This document shows, one piece after another, positions 45,602 through 53,721 of a stretch of 64,000 nucleotides of DNA. A program made the translations under genes and the position numbers. The stretch comes from Neobacillus dielmonensis. Its GTDB lineage: Bacteria; Bacillota; Bacilli; Bacillales; Cytobacillaceae. Below the pieces are notes generated by a model. It ran no database searches, was not told the origin of the DNA, and saw nothing but the letters and a program-made list of their open reading frames with translations. Positions within the stretch are counted from its first letter, which is position 1, and each line of letters opens with the position of its first letter. The stretch lies in NCBI RefSeq assembly GCF_000612665.1, contig NZ_HG942066.1, positions 124,001 to 188,000 on the forward strand, in the 5' to 3' direction.

Positions 45602-46225
45602 TTAAGCCTCTATTAAGAATCTGCAGTGGTCTTCGTTTTCGGTCTTGCAGGTAATTCTTTTGACATGTTCTGTACCTAATACCTGTTTAAACATATTGGT
45701 TTCACAGGTACATGCTTGTTTATATTCAGAAGCAACTGTGAATATCGGACAATTGTACTCTATTAATTCGAACTGGTGGTTTCCTAATTTCTTCAATTCA
45801 GCCATATAGCCTTTATGGACTTGAATATTTTTTAGTTCTTCCACTTTTTCTTCTAAACTCTTATTTTCTAGTTTCGGCAAATATTCCTTTTTTTGCCGCT
45901 CACTTCGTTTTTCTAATAAATAATCAATAATCTCCATGCCGTGCAGCTCTTGCAGGTCATGAAGAAACTCAACCGTCATTGTTTCATAGTTTTTTGGGAA
46001 CAGATCATCCGCTCTTGACGAAAGGGAATAAACCTGAATCGGCCTCCCCATCGGCTGTCTCACCTCATTAATAGTAAGAAGAGAATCACGCTCCAATATA
46101 TTTAAATGCTTCCTAACCGCCATCTCAGTAATACCCAAAAACCCAGCCAACTCACTCACCGTCAAACTCGTCTCTCTCTTCAACAACTCAAGAATCCGAT
46201 CCTTCGTAGAAAACCTCGATGCCAA
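45602..46225 (-). CDS. DeoR/ArsR-type winged-helix regulator with SufR-like cysteine motif
   Basis: This 207-residue protein has an N-terminal winged helix (LTVSELAGFLGITEMAVRKH) and a C-terminal domain with Cys-x12-Cys-x20-Cys-x7-Cys (NCPIF, ACTC, ITCK, HCRF). That recalls SufR and related iron-sulfur or thiol-sensing regulators, although SufR's own spacing differs. It may sense an Fe-S cluster or redox state, which is inference. The TTG at 46225 follows AGGTGAGAG. A three-unit palindrome array lies directly upstream, where its promoter should be. Confidence 0.8.
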   Translation of the reverse strand: MASRFSTKDRILELLKRETSLTVSELAGFLGITEMAVRKHLNILERDSLLTINEVRQPMGRPIQVYSLSSRADDLFPKNYETMTVEFLHDLQELHGMEIIDYLLEKRSERQKKEYLPKLENKSLEEKVEELKNIQVHKGYMAELKKLGNHQFELIEYNCPIFTVASEYKQACTCETNMFKQVLGTEHVKRITCKTENEDHCRFLIEA

Positions 46226-46240
46226 TATCTCTCACCTGCC

Positions 46241-46340
46241 TAGAGGGGGTCAATCCCCCACTGAATTAACGCTTTATCGTAATGGGGGACAGGCCCCCAG
46301 CAAATTAACGCTTTACTGCGATGGGGGACAGGCCCCCATT
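46241..46340. repeat. Array of three GGGGG-core palindromes with 39-bp period
   Basis: Cores start at 46245 (variant GGGGGTCAATCCCCC), 46284 and 46323, exactly 39 bp apart. Spacers carry ATTAACGCTTTA. Unlike most copies it lies at the 5' side of a gene, 20 bp from the start codon of the SufR-like regulator. Confidence 0.92.
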
Positions 46341-46532
46341 TTGAAACCAAAAGGTATAAAAACATTTTTATTTTATCATATATGTCAATTTGATTGTTTG
46401 ACAAAACTTTCATTTAAATATAAATTGACCGAGAAGAAGTTATTTATGTTGAATAGATTGGTTTAGGATAACTAAACATAAGTAGTAGACTGCACAATAT
46501 CTTTTGATATTTGTTTGATGGAGGACGAGGTT

Positions 46533-46826
46533 ATGGAGATTGTTATCACGGAGCAGGCATTGAAATGGTTTAAAGAAGATATTGGCTATAAGAGTGGAGA
46601 TAAGGTTCGGTTTTTTGTGAAAATTTATGGCTCAAGTCCTGTTCAGGAAGGGTATTCGCTCGCCTTTGCAAAGGATGACCCGCTTGATATTGCTGTCAGC
46701 GTCGAGTCAGAGGGAATTTTATTCTTTGTTGAAGAAACCGATTTATGGTTTTTTGATGGACATGATTTACATGTGAATTACGATGAACAAGAAGATGAAC
46801 TAGAGTATAATTATATCAAGCCTTAA
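46533..46826 (+). CDS. HesB/IscA-like protein of the YneR group
   Basis: This 97-residue protein has the HesB/IscA fold pattern (ITEQALKWFKEDIG, VRFFVKIYG, GILFFVEETDLWFFDG, LHVNYDEQEDELEYNY) but no cysteine at all. It therefore cannot carry an Fe-S cluster as classical A-type carriers do. B. subtilis YneR belongs to the same Cys-less group, and its role is unknown. The ATG at 46533 follows GGAGGACGAGG. Confidence 0.8.
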   Translation: MEIVITEQALKWFKEDIGYKSGDKVRFFVKIYGSSPVQEGYSLAFAKDDPLDIAVSVESEGILFFVEETDLWFFDGHDLHVNYDEQEDELEYNYIKP

Positions 46827-46874
46827 TAACAAAAAATTCAGAATGGCCCATTGTCCTAGAGGGAGAGGTAGTAA

Positions 46875-47717
46875 ATGGAGAAAATCAAGCATATCTCAGC
46901 TGAGTTCAAAGATTGGATTTTGAATACTTTAAAAAGCGGTGCATCTCCTGAGGCAATTGCTGCCGCTATGATTAAAAAAGGATTTGATGAAACATTTGCT
47001 TATCAAACCCTTTTGCGTATTGTTGGAAATCAATCGGTTAAAACGGCAGAACGCTCCCAAGCTCCTTTTGTATATGAAGTTCCGGAAATCGGTCAAAAGG
47101 GAAATATAATCGCAACCAGTGACAGGGATATAAAAGTACTCTCCCGAGTGGACCACCCGTTTATTCTTCATTTAGACAATCTATTAAGCTATGAAGAGTG
47201 TGATGAACTGATTAACTTATCTAAGGACAGGCTGCAGCCCTCCGAAATCATCGATTCGGAAACTGGTGAAAAGAAAGCCGCATCCGGCAGAACTAGCAAA
47301 GGGATGTATTTTACCCTGGGTGAAAATTGGCTAGTTACCGCCATTGAAAAAAGAATTGCGGAATTGACCAATTACCCAGTTGAGAATGGGGAAGGACTTC
47401 AAGTATTGAATTACAAAATTGGTGAAGAGTATAAACCACATTTTGATTATTTTCCTTCGACCAGGGTGAATCCAGAACAGGGAGGTCAACGGATTGGCAC
47501 TCTATTAATCTATTTAAATGATGTTCCAGCAGGCGGCGAAACTGTTTTTCCAAAGGCTGGAGTCACCATTGTGCCGAAAAAAGGAACCGCGGTCTACTTC
47601 CACTATGGAAACAGTAAAAATCAAGTCGACCGGATGTCCTTGCACACCAGTATTCCAGTTGCACAGGGTGAAAAATGGGTTGCAACCAAATGGATTAGAC
47701 AGGCAAAAATCTACTAA
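46875..47717 (+). CDS. Prolyl 4-hydroxylase-like 2-oxoglutarate/Fe(II) dioxygenase
   Basis: This 280-residue soluble enzyme has a helical N-terminal segment (about 10-55) and a C-terminal double-stranded beta-helix dioxygenase domain. Iron ligands are His189 and Asp191 (KPHFDYF) and His257 (SLHTSIPV), and Lys272 should bind 2-oxoglutarate. Bacillus anthracis has a similar prolyl hydroxylase. Possible substrates are collagen-like repeat proteins or elongation factor Tu, none of which is encoded here. GGGAGAGG precedes the ATG. Confidence 0.88.
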   Translation: MEKIKHISAEFKDWILNTLKSGASPEAIAAAMIKKGFDETFAYQTLLRIVGNQSVKTAERSQAPFVYEVPEIGQKGNIIATSDRDIKVLSRVDHPFILHLDNLLSYEECDELINLSKDRLQPSEIIDSETGEKKAASGRTSKGMYFTLGENWLVTAIEKRIAELTNYPVENGEGLQVLNYKIGEEYKPHFDYFPSTRVNPEQGGQRIGTLLIYLNDVPAGGETVFPKAGVTIVPKKGTAVYFHYGNSKNQVDRMSLHTSIPVAQGEKWVATKWIRQAKIY

Positions 47718-47891
47718 TGAATTCTTGCACCAAACAGGCATTGGAAATAAAAGGTTCAATACCCAAAGCATTTAACAAGATTGTTTTTAAAAAACATGTT
47801 ATAATAATGCTTGGTTTTTATACCTTTAAGTTTAATAAATAGAGAAAACAACGTTTGAATATCGAGTACAAAGGGAAAGGTGTGTAAAAGC

Positions 47892-48380
47892 GTGGAAAAC
47901 AAGGTAACCCTTTTTAAAGAAGTAATGGGCAACTATCCAACCGGAGTTACGGTTGTTACAACGGTTGATGAGAACAATCAGCCGATAGGCCTTACCGTTA
48001 ATTCATTTGCGTCCGTTTCAATTGATCCTTTGTTAATTTTATGGTCGATTGATAAGCGGGTTGGAACGTATGAGTTATTTGCTAAAACCGAAAAATTTGC
48101 CGTAAATGTCCTTGCAGGAGATCAGAGCGATGTATGTTCTCTGTTTGCAACAAAAGGTACCGATCGGTTTAGCAATTGTGAATGGAAGCTATCGGAAAAC
48201 AAATTGCCGATTATTTCCGGGGCTGCCGGTGTTCTCGAATGTAAGACGTTTAAAACTGTTGAAGCCGGTGACCATATGATTCTAATTGGTGAGGTAATCG
48301 ATATTCAGAGCGCCAACAGTGACCCGCTTTTATATCACCGCCGGAAATTCGGAAAAATTCCGGGACAGTTTTACTTATAA
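47892..48380 (+). CDS. Flavin reductase-like (FMN-binding split barrel) protein
   Basis: This protein of about 162 residues belongs to the flavin reductase-like family, with NYPTGVTVVTT, LTVNSFASVSIDPLLILWS and GDHMILIGEV, and the C-terminal YHRRKFG pattern. Members reduce FMN or FAD with NAD(P)H, often for a two-component monooxygenase. No oxygenase partner is adjacent. The frame opens at a GTG at 47880. The GTG at 47892 follows AAAGGTG with better spacing. Confidence 0.85.
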   Translation: MENKVTLFKEVMGNYPTGVTVVTTVDENNQPIGLTVNSFASVSIDPLLILWSIDKRVGTYELFAKTEKFAVNVLAGDQSDVCSLFATKGTDRFSNCEWKLSENKLPIISGAAGVLECKTFKTVEAGDHMILIGEVIDIQSANSDPLLYHRRKFGKIPGQFYL

Positions 48381-48470
48381 AAAATTATACATTTGTAAGA
48401 GAAATGTGGCTCATAGATTAACCCAGCCTAATGGTATATCTTGCAAATATAACAGAAGGTGGAAAAAGTG

Positions 48471-49445
48471 ATGACAGAAACGAAACCATATCGTGTATTA
48501 CTATATTACATGTATACTGCGATTGATAACCCAGAAGAATTTACAGCTGAGCATCTACAGTTTTGTAAAGAGCTTGAATTGAAAGGCCGAATTCTGGTCG
48601 CTGCCGAAGGCATTAACGGAACGGTATCCGGTACCATTGAACAAACGGATAAATATATGGAAACGATGCATGCGGACCCTCGATTTGCTGACATGGTATT
48701 TAAAATCGATGAAGCAGAAGGCCATGCCTTTAAAAAGATGCATGTCCGCCACCGTCCAGAGCTCGTGACGCTCCGCTTGGAAGACGATATTAATCCAAAT
48801 GAAGTTACCGGTAAACATTTAAGTCCAAAAGAGTTCTATGAAGCAATGCAAGATCCCAATGCGGTTGTCATTGATGCCAGAAATGACTATGAATATGATT
48901 TAGGTCATTTTAGAGGGGCAGTCCGCCCAGATATCAAGGCTTTCCGTGATCTTCCTGAATGGATTCGGGAAAACAAAGACCAATTCGAAGGAAAAAAAGT
49001 GCTGACTTATTGTACTGGAGGAATCCGTTGCGAGAAGTTCTCCGGCTGGCTTGTGAAAGAGGGCTTTGAAGATGTAGGACAATTGCATGGCGGCATTGTC
49101 ACTTATGGCAAAGACCCTGAAGTGCAAGGCGAGCTATGGGACGGTCAGTGTTACGTGTTTGACGGAAGAATCAGTGTTCCTGTCAACCAGAAAGAACATG
49201 TCGTTGTAGGGAAAGACTATTTCTCAGGTGAACCTTGTGAACGGTACGTAAACTGTGCCAATCCTGAATGCAACAAACAAATTCTTTGCTCCGAAGAAAA
49301 TGAGCATAAATATCTGCGCGGCTGTACTCATGAATGCCGGGTCCATCCTAGAAACCTTTATATAAAGGAACATGAGTTAACCGAGGAACAGGTAGCAGAG
49401 AGATTACATGCCATTGGTGAAGACTTGCCAGTAAAACAATCATAA
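48471..49445 (+). CDS. trhO: tRNA uridine(34) hydroxylase, rhodanese-type (TrhO/YceA)
   Basis: This 324-residue protein has an N-terminal acylphosphatase-like domain ([11 protein letters not shown]), a central rhodanese domain with catalytic Cys in [11 protein letters not shown], and a C-terminal Cys-rich zinc-like part ([18 protein letters not shown]). This is the UPF0176 architecture. TrhO makes 5-hydroxyuridine at tRNA position 34 using oxygen. The ATG at 48471 follows AAGGTGG. It is a single gene with its own terminator. Confidence 0.92.
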   Translation: MTETKPYRVLLYYMYTAIDNPEEFTAEHLQFCKELELKGRILVAAEGINGTVSGTIEQTDKYMETMHADPRFADMVFKIDEAEGHAFKKMHVRHRPELVTLRLEDDINPNEVTGKHLSPKEFYEAMQDPNAVVIDARNDYEYDLGHFRGAVRPDIKAFRDLPEWIRENKDQFEGKKVLTYCTGGIRCEKFSGWLVKEGFEDVGQLHGGIVTYGKDPEVQGELWDGQCYVFDGRISVPVNQKEHVVVGKDYFSGEPCERYVNCANPECNKQILCSEENEHKYLRGCTHECRVHPRNLYIKEHELTEEQVAERLHAIGEDLPVKQS

Positions 49446-49475
49446 GGCTGTTAGCCGTGTGCAATGATAGTATGA

Positions 49476-49500
49476 AAAAAGGAGCCTCAGGCTCCTTTTT
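49476..49500 (+). terminator. Intrinsic terminator after trhO
   Basis: An 11-bp stem AAAAAGGAGCC with GGCTCCTTTTT and a 3-nt loop. Confidence 0.9.
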
Positions 49501-49535
49501 ATTATAAAGATGTTTTTTATTTTTAAACTAATTAG

Positions 49536-49565
49536 TTGAAAAAGTTAATTATCATATTCTATAAT
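49536..49565 (+). promoter_or_regulatory. Sigma-A promoter of sodA
   Basis: TTGAAA (49536-49541), an 18-bp spacer and TATAAT (49560-49565). No PerR box is visible. Confidence 0.65.
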
Positions 49566-49605
49566 GAAAAAGTAGTAAATCAATATTTAATTGGAGGAAT
49601 GGAAA

Positions 49606-50217
49606 ATGGCAAAATACGAACTTCCTGCATTACCATATGCAGCAAATGCACTTGAGCCTCATATCGACGAGCAAACAATGAATATTCACCATGACCGTCA
49701 CCATGCTACATACGTAAACAACTTGAATGCAGCTCTTGAAGGCCACGATGATCTTTCAAGCAAATCTGTTGAAGAGTTAATTGCAAACCTTGATGCTGTT
49801 CCTGAAAATATCCGCACAGCAGTGCGCAACAATGGCGGCGGACATGCTAACCATAGCCTATTCTGGAACCTGCTTTCTGCAAATGGCGGCGGCGCTCCAA
49901 CAGGTGCAATTGCTGACGCTATTAACGAAGCTTTCGGAAGCTACGATCAATTCAAAGATGAATTTACAAAAGCTGCTACAGGCCGCTTCGGTTCTGGCTG
50001 GGCATGGCTTGTTGTTGATGGCGGCAAATTGGCTGTTACTAGCACACCTAACCAAGACAGCCCATTAATGGAAGGCAAAAAGCCAGTTCTTGGCCTTGAT
50101 GTTTGGGAGCATGCTTACTACCTAAAATATCAAAACAAACGCCCTGATTATATCGCAGCATTCTTTAATGTTGTTAACTGGGATGAAGTTAACAGACTTT
50201 ATGCTGAAGCAAAATAA
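49606..50217 (+). CDS. sodA: Superoxide dismutase, manganese type
   Basis: This 203-residue cytoplasmic Mn/Fe-type enzyme disproportionates superoxide. Metal ligands lie in MNIHHDRHH (first His), NHSLFW (His), and DVWEHAYY (Asp and His). The GGGAPTG segment and Gln-lacking GGGHANHS pattern fit Mn-type sodA of Bacillus. The ATG at 49606 follows TTGGAGG. It has its own promoter and terminator. Confidence 0.96.
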   Translation: MAKYELPALPYAANALEPHIDEQTMNIHHDRHHATYVNNLNAALEGHDDLSSKSVEELIANLDAVPENIRTAVRNNGGGHANHSLFWNLLSANGGGAPTGAIADAINEAFGSYDQFKDEFTKAATGRFGSGWAWLVVDGGKLAVTSTPNQDSPLMEGKKPVLGLDVWEHAYYLKYQNKRPDYIAAFFNVVNWDEVNRLYAEAK

Positions 50218-50237
50218 TTGCTGTGTTTTATTAAAAG

Positions 50238-50272
50238 GAACACTTTCCTACTAAGGAAAGTGTTCTTTTTTT
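50238..50272 (+). terminator. Intrinsic terminator after sodA
   Basis: An 11-bp stem GAACACTTTCC with GGAAAGTGTTC is followed by T7. Confidence 0.93.
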
Positions 50273-50464
50273 ATTGTTAACTAATTTAAGGAGGAATTTA
50301 TTTTTAAAAGTCGAATAGTGTGGGAAACCCCGATTAGACAGCATGCGAGTATGGACCAGGGGATAGTAGCAACTTTTTCGGGCGTTAAAAGAGGGGATAT
50401 CGAGGAAAAAGGTACCAGACATCCGAAAGCGTGCATTTGGATCAATAGAATGGAGGGAATGTTT
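50273..50464 (+). other. Unassigned leader before the DinB gene
   Basis: An orphan AAGGAGG at 50288-50294 has no good start codon behind it. An in-frame extension of the DinB gene through this stretch (from 50318) is possible on paper but gives no DinB-like residues. GC content is higher than in neighbouring gaps. I recognise no riboswitch class. Confidence 0.3.
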
Positions 50465-50968
50465 TTGGGCGGACAACTAATAGAGTATCATTTATGGGCA
50501 AATCAGCGGGTTTTTAACCATTTGAAGGAATTGCCCTCAGAGATTTGTTTTCAAGAAGTCAAGAGTGTGTTTCCATCTCTGTACGAAACTCTTTTCCATA
50601 TGTATCAAACTGATTATACCTGGCTGCGGACGATAAGGGGAGACAGTTTTGATGAGGTTGTTGCAGGTGTTGCTCAATTAAGCAAGGAAAAGTCCGAGAG
50701 AAATCTGGAGAAGCTTGAACAAAACTATATAGAATTAGGCGGTCAATACCTTGAGTTTATCAAGAGTAAAGAATTGAATGAACAGACAAGTATCCAACAT
50801 CCTAGCTACGGAACATTAACAACCAGTTATTCTGAGCTCTTCCATCATGTTGCTAATCACGGAACTTATCACCGTGGCAATCTTACCGCTATTTTAAGAC
50901 AAATAGGATATAAGGGAATCCCGACGGATTATATATTTTTTTTATACGAGAAAAATACAAATTCTTAA
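50465..50968 (+). CDS. DinB family protein
   Basis: This 167-residue four-helix protein belongs to the DinB/YfiT-like family. Metal-binding histidines lie in EYHLWAN, and in HHVANHGTYHRG near the C-terminus. Members include metal-dependent thiol transferases (bacillithiol transferases) and proteins of unknown role. The TTG at 50465 follows TGGAGGG by 7 nt and matches the family N-terminus (a helix starting LIEYHLWANQRV). The open frame upstream to 50318 has no similar support. Confidence 0.82.
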   Translation: MGGQLIEYHLWANQRVFNHLKELPSEICFQEVKSVFPSLYETLFHMYQTDYTWLRTIRGDSFDEVVAGVAQLSKEKSERNLEKLEQNYIELGGQYLEFIKSKELNEQTSIQHPSYGTLTTSYSELFHHVANHGTYHRGNLTAILRQIGYKGIPTDYIFFLYEKNTNS

Positions 50969-50971
50969 CCC

Positions 50972-51003
50972 AAGGAGGATGGCAATTGACTGCCATCCTC
51001 TTT
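50972..51003 (+). terminator. Hairpin after the DinB gene
   Basis: Perfect stem GAGGATGGCA with TGCCATCCTC. Only three T follow, so termination may be weak. Confidence 0.6.
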
Positions 51004-51079
51004 GGATTCATTTGAAAAAATAAAAATTCAGCCGTTTGGAAAAAGTAAGGAAAATCACTTTTGAAAGGCGGCTGATGAG

Positions 51080-51691
51080 ATGAATGGGTCATTTCTTTGG
51101 CAATCACTAGTATTAATATTAGCGGGATTATCACTATTGAGATTATCGGGTAGAAAGTCCATTTCCCAAATGACCATAGCACAAACCATTGTGATGATTT
51201 CAATTGGAACGATCATCGTTCAGCCAATTGTTGAAAAGAGTACCATAAAGGCCATTGTCGCATCCGCTATTTTTGTTGCTGTTACCGTACTGTTGGAATA
51301 CCTGCAGGTGAAGTTCAATCCTTTTGAAAAATTGATAACCGGAAAATCAAAAATAGTTATTCAAAATGGAACTGTAAATTCTATGAATTTGCGAAAGCTT
51401 CGTATGTCGGTGGATCAATTAGAAATGCGGCTCCGCAATGTAGGAATTACAAAAATATCAGATATTAAGACCGCGACAATTGAGGCAAATGGACTGCTGG
51501 GATATGAATTAATGGAAGATGCGAAACCGGTAACAGTGGGAGAGTTGAAGAAAATTTTAAGTCTTTATATGAAACCAATACAGGAACAAGCCGATAATGC
51601 CACAAATCAATCATCTTCTAATAAGGAGATGGAAAATATATTTACGGAAATTGAAAAGTCGATTCAAAACCATCCGGATTATTTAAATTAA
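51080..51691 (+). CDS. DUF421 membrane protein
   Basis: This 203-residue protein has three N-terminal helices and a cytoplasmic DUF421 domain (GKSKIVIQNGTVNSMNLRKL, MRLRNVGITKISDIKTATIE). The C-terminal tail is polar. It is the second DUF421 protein of the window, more compact than the one at 28802 and closer to the YkjA/YdfR branch in layout. GAAAGGCGG precedes the ATG. Its role is unknown. Confidence 0.82.
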   Translation: MNGSFLWQSLVLILAGLSLLRLSGRKSISQMTIAQTIVMISIGTIIVQPIVEKSTIKAIVASAIFVAVTVLLEYLQVKFNPFEKLITGKSKIVIQNGTVNSMNLRKLRMSVDQLEMRLRNVGITKISDIKTATIEANGLLGYELMEDAKPVTVGELKKILSLYMKPIQEQADNATNQSSSNKEMENIFTEIEKSIQNHPDYLN

Positions 51692-51736
51692 TTGATATAA
51701 TGAGGGAAAGTCTTGGATAGCTCCGATGGTTAGGAA

Positions 51737-52069
51737 GTGTCATGGTTGAAAGCTATTTTTATATTTATATTGGCTGGACTCGCCGAAATTGGCGGCGGTT
51801 ATCTTGTTTGGCTATCTTTACGAGAAGGAAAACCATTTTATTTCGGGATATTGGGTGGAATTATTCTTGCCTTGTATGGTGTGATTGCAACCTTTCAGGC
51901 ATTTCCTTCCTTTGGCAGGGTCTACGCGGCATATGGAGGAGTCTTTATTGTTTTGTCCGTATTGTGGGGATGGTTAGTGGATAAAAAAATACCTGATTTT
52001 TATGACTGGTTAGGAGCCGCCATTTGCATAATTGGTGCTTCTGTAATTCTTTGGGCACCGCGCCATTGA
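51737..52069 (+). CDS. YnfA/UPF0060 family membrane protein
   Basis: This 110-residue protein has four helices and the UPF0060 pattern ([44 protein letters not shown]). It is related to small multidrug resistance transporters, and export of a small molecule is likely. The GTG at 51737 follows a weak TTAGGA. Confidence 0.85.
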   Translation: MSWLKAIFIFILAGLAEIGGGYLVWLSLREGKPFYFGILGGIILALYGVIATFQAFPSFGRVYAAYGGVFIVLSVLWGWLVDKKIPDFYDWLGAAICIIGASVILWAPRH

Positions 52070-52121
52070 CCTATTTGAGAGAGAGAAGTTTTAAAAAAAT
52101 CACTTACGAAGGGGAAGAAAC

Positions 52122-52793
52122 ATGTATCAAATTACTGAAGGGAAAGTTGTCAGGAATAGATATTCGACCATTCCATTTACCTGGATACGAGGACAAAGCC
52201 CCAATAAAAGTATTTGTATTATGCTGCCAGGACTTGGTTACACAACACAGATGCCTCTGTTTTATTATGCGACCAATGTGTGTATGACCTATAACATAGA
52301 TGTTCTTCATGTGAACTATCAATTCAAGGAAAATGAACAATTTGCGAAATTGCCTGATGCTGAACAGGAACAATGGATTTACGAGGATGTTAAAGCAACG
52401 GCAGCAGAAGTACTAAAAGACGCTGAATATGAACAGTGTTACCTTTTAAGCAAATCAATCGGAACCATTCCGATGGCTATGGAGTGGGCACAGCAAACCT
52501 TCGTTCACAATTCGGTTGGAATATGGCTCACACCACTTATGAAAGACGATAAGGTATATCAAGCTATTTTGGAGACGGCAGTACCTTCACTTTGCATCAT
52601 CGGTAGTAACGATCACCATTTTATGGAGGAACGGGTGGAGTCATTTAAACAGAATAAACTTGTAAGGACCGTAGTCATTCCAAAAGCAGACCACAGTTTA
52701 GAAATTAATGGCGATATTTATGCCTCAATCGATGCATTAAAAATAGTAATCGAAAACTCTCAAGCATTTATTCTTCAGAACAAACTGGATTAA
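52122..52793 (+). CDS. Alpha/beta hydrolase family protein
   Basis: This 223-residue soluble protein has the alpha/beta hydrolase layout: an oxyanion region LPGLGYTTQ, nucleophile Ser in SKSIGT, Asp in IGSNDHHF and His in KADHSLEI. The nucleophile elbow departs from GxSxG (SxSxG), so activity is likely but not sure. GAAGGGGAAG precedes the ATG. The substrate is unknown. Confidence 0.78.
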   Translation: MYQITEGKVVRNRYSTIPFTWIRGQSPNKSICIMLPGLGYTTQMPLFYYATNVCMTYNIDVLHVNYQFKENEQFAKLPDAEQEQWIYEDVKATAAEVLKDAEYEQCYLLSKSIGTIPMAMEWAQQTFVHNSVGIWLTPLMKDDKVYQAILETAVPSLCIIGSNDHHFMEERVESFKQNKLVRTVVIPKADHSLEINGDIYASIDALKIVIENSQAFILQNKLD

Positions 52794-52814
52794 ATAAGAT
52801 AGATCAACGATTAG

Positions 52815-52991
52815 TTAAAAAAATATTCTCTCTACAAAACCCCATATAATAAATCCAAAAACAATAAAGCCAAGAAATATCAAGGTGTCCCTTGATTCCT
52901 TTTGCTTATTTGTTGGTCTAGTTAGATTTTCCCTATAGATTTTCTGCACTTTTCTTTGCGTGAGGTCAAACGGGCTTTTTTGTTTTTCCAT
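52815..52991 (-). CDS. Small single-helix membrane protein
   Basis: A 58-residue frame reads from the ATG at 52989-52991 to TAA at 52815-52817. It has a basic, polar N-terminal half (SPFDLTQRKVQKIYRENL) and one C-terminal helix (TLIFLGFIVFGFIIWGF). AAAGGGTGAAAAA precedes the start. Codon pattern and amphipathic layout look coding. I do not recognise the family. Confidence 0.6.
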   Translation of the reverse strand: MEKQKSPFDLTQRKVQKIYRENLTRPTNKQKESRDTLIFLGFIVFGFIIWGFVERIFF

Positions 52992-53129
52992 TCATTTTTC
53001 ACCCTTTAAAGCGCTTTACTTTTTTGACGATAAAGGCGCTCTGTAGGTTACGGTGTGATCGCAAAATAGGTACAAAAAAAGGAAAATGATTCCGTACACA
53101 TAACGGACATTTTCCTTGCTTCTCTATGG

Positions 53130-53366
53130 CTAGTAATCAAAAAATCCCAAAGCATAACTTACTGCCTGATGGATGTCCTTCGTTTCATAAGCCGTTAAGT
53201 CCTCAAATGAAATATGCATCTTGACACCTTCCAGGTCATAACCACTGTCTAGGTCAATATTCAACGTAACATCATAGCCTTCCTCACTCACACTGGTATC
53301 TAAAATATTGAAAGTCCGAACCGAAGTGCCTGTTTGATAATCAATCGGATCCAAACTATCCGCCAT
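53130..53366 (-). CDS. Hypothetical acidic protein
   Basis: This 78-residue acidic protein has a pattern of alternating beta strands (SVRTFNILDTSVSEEGYDVTLNI begins at about residue 14, shown here as SVRTFNIL and YDVTLNI) and no membrane segment. The ATG at 53366 follows AAGGGGTG, and the GTG at 53375 overlaps that site. I do not recognise it. Confidence 0.55.
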   Translation of the reverse strand: MADSLDPIDYQTGTSVRTFNILDTSVSEEGYDVTLNIDLDSGYDLEGVKMHISFEDLTAYETKDIHQAVSYALGFFDY

Positions 53367-53487
53367 TCCAATCACCCCTTAAGATTCTAATAGCACGTTA
53401 TAATTGCCTCTCATATTTTATCCTGTCAGGAAAGTGGTATGCATGAAAGAGTGTCTGTCCTAATTTAACATAAAGTGTAAAATTTTC

Positions 53488-53516
53488 TTGAATCTTCTAT
53501 CGGATTACAGTAAGAT
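53488..53516 (+). promoter_or_regulatory. Promoter of the MFS exporter leader
   Basis: TTGAAT (53488-53493), a 17-bp spacer and TAAGAT (53511-53516). Transcription should begin near 53523, giving a leader of about 200 nt. Confidence 0.65.
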
Positions 53517-53540
53517 AGAACTACATTTCAGTTCGGAAGG

Positions 53541-53567
53541 GTGACGAAAAGGCCAATGATCAACTAG
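53541..53567 (+). promoter_or_regulatory. Short upstream ORF in the exporter leader
   Basis: GTG at 53541 opens an 8-codon frame (M-T-K-R-P-M-I-N) ending at TAG 53565-53567. The internal ATG at 53556 would give only M-I-N. GGAAGGGTG stands just before or 12 nt before these starts. The stop codon lies inside the 5' arm of the following terminator. Confidence 0.5.
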
Positions 53568-53634
53568 TCCTATTTTAGAAGCTATTCGTATTATGACGAA
53601 AAATTTTCTGGATAGGATTGGTTTGGGCTTTTTT
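53547..53634 (+). terminator. Conditional terminator in the exporter leader
   Basis: The inner stem is CTAGTCCTAT (53564-53573) with ATAGGATTGG (53612-53621), ten pairs including two G-U. The outer stem is AAAAGGCCAA with TTTGGGCTTTT, one mismatch. T6 at 53629-53634 ends it. It lies about 90 nt before the start codon. Confidence 0.7.
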
Positions 53635-53683
53635 GTATGAAAGATCTCCGTATGATATTACGACTTCTTTCTGTGCTCATTTT

Positions 53684-53712
53684 CCTCCTGTCCAGATTTA
53701 TGGATAAGGAGG
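53684..53712 (+). promoter_or_regulatory. Hairpin covering the exporter ribosome binding site
   Basis: CCTCCT (53684-53689) pairs with the AGGAGG of the Shine-Dalgarno sequence (53707-53712), and TCC pairs with GGA, closing an 8-nt loop. Translation would need this hairpin opened. Confidence 0.6.
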
Positions 53713-53721
53713 ATTTTTTTT

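Noticed and set aside
50318-50464. N-terminal extension of the DinB protein
   Set aside because: The extension has no DinB-like residues, and the TTG at 50465 has a well placed TGGAGGG.
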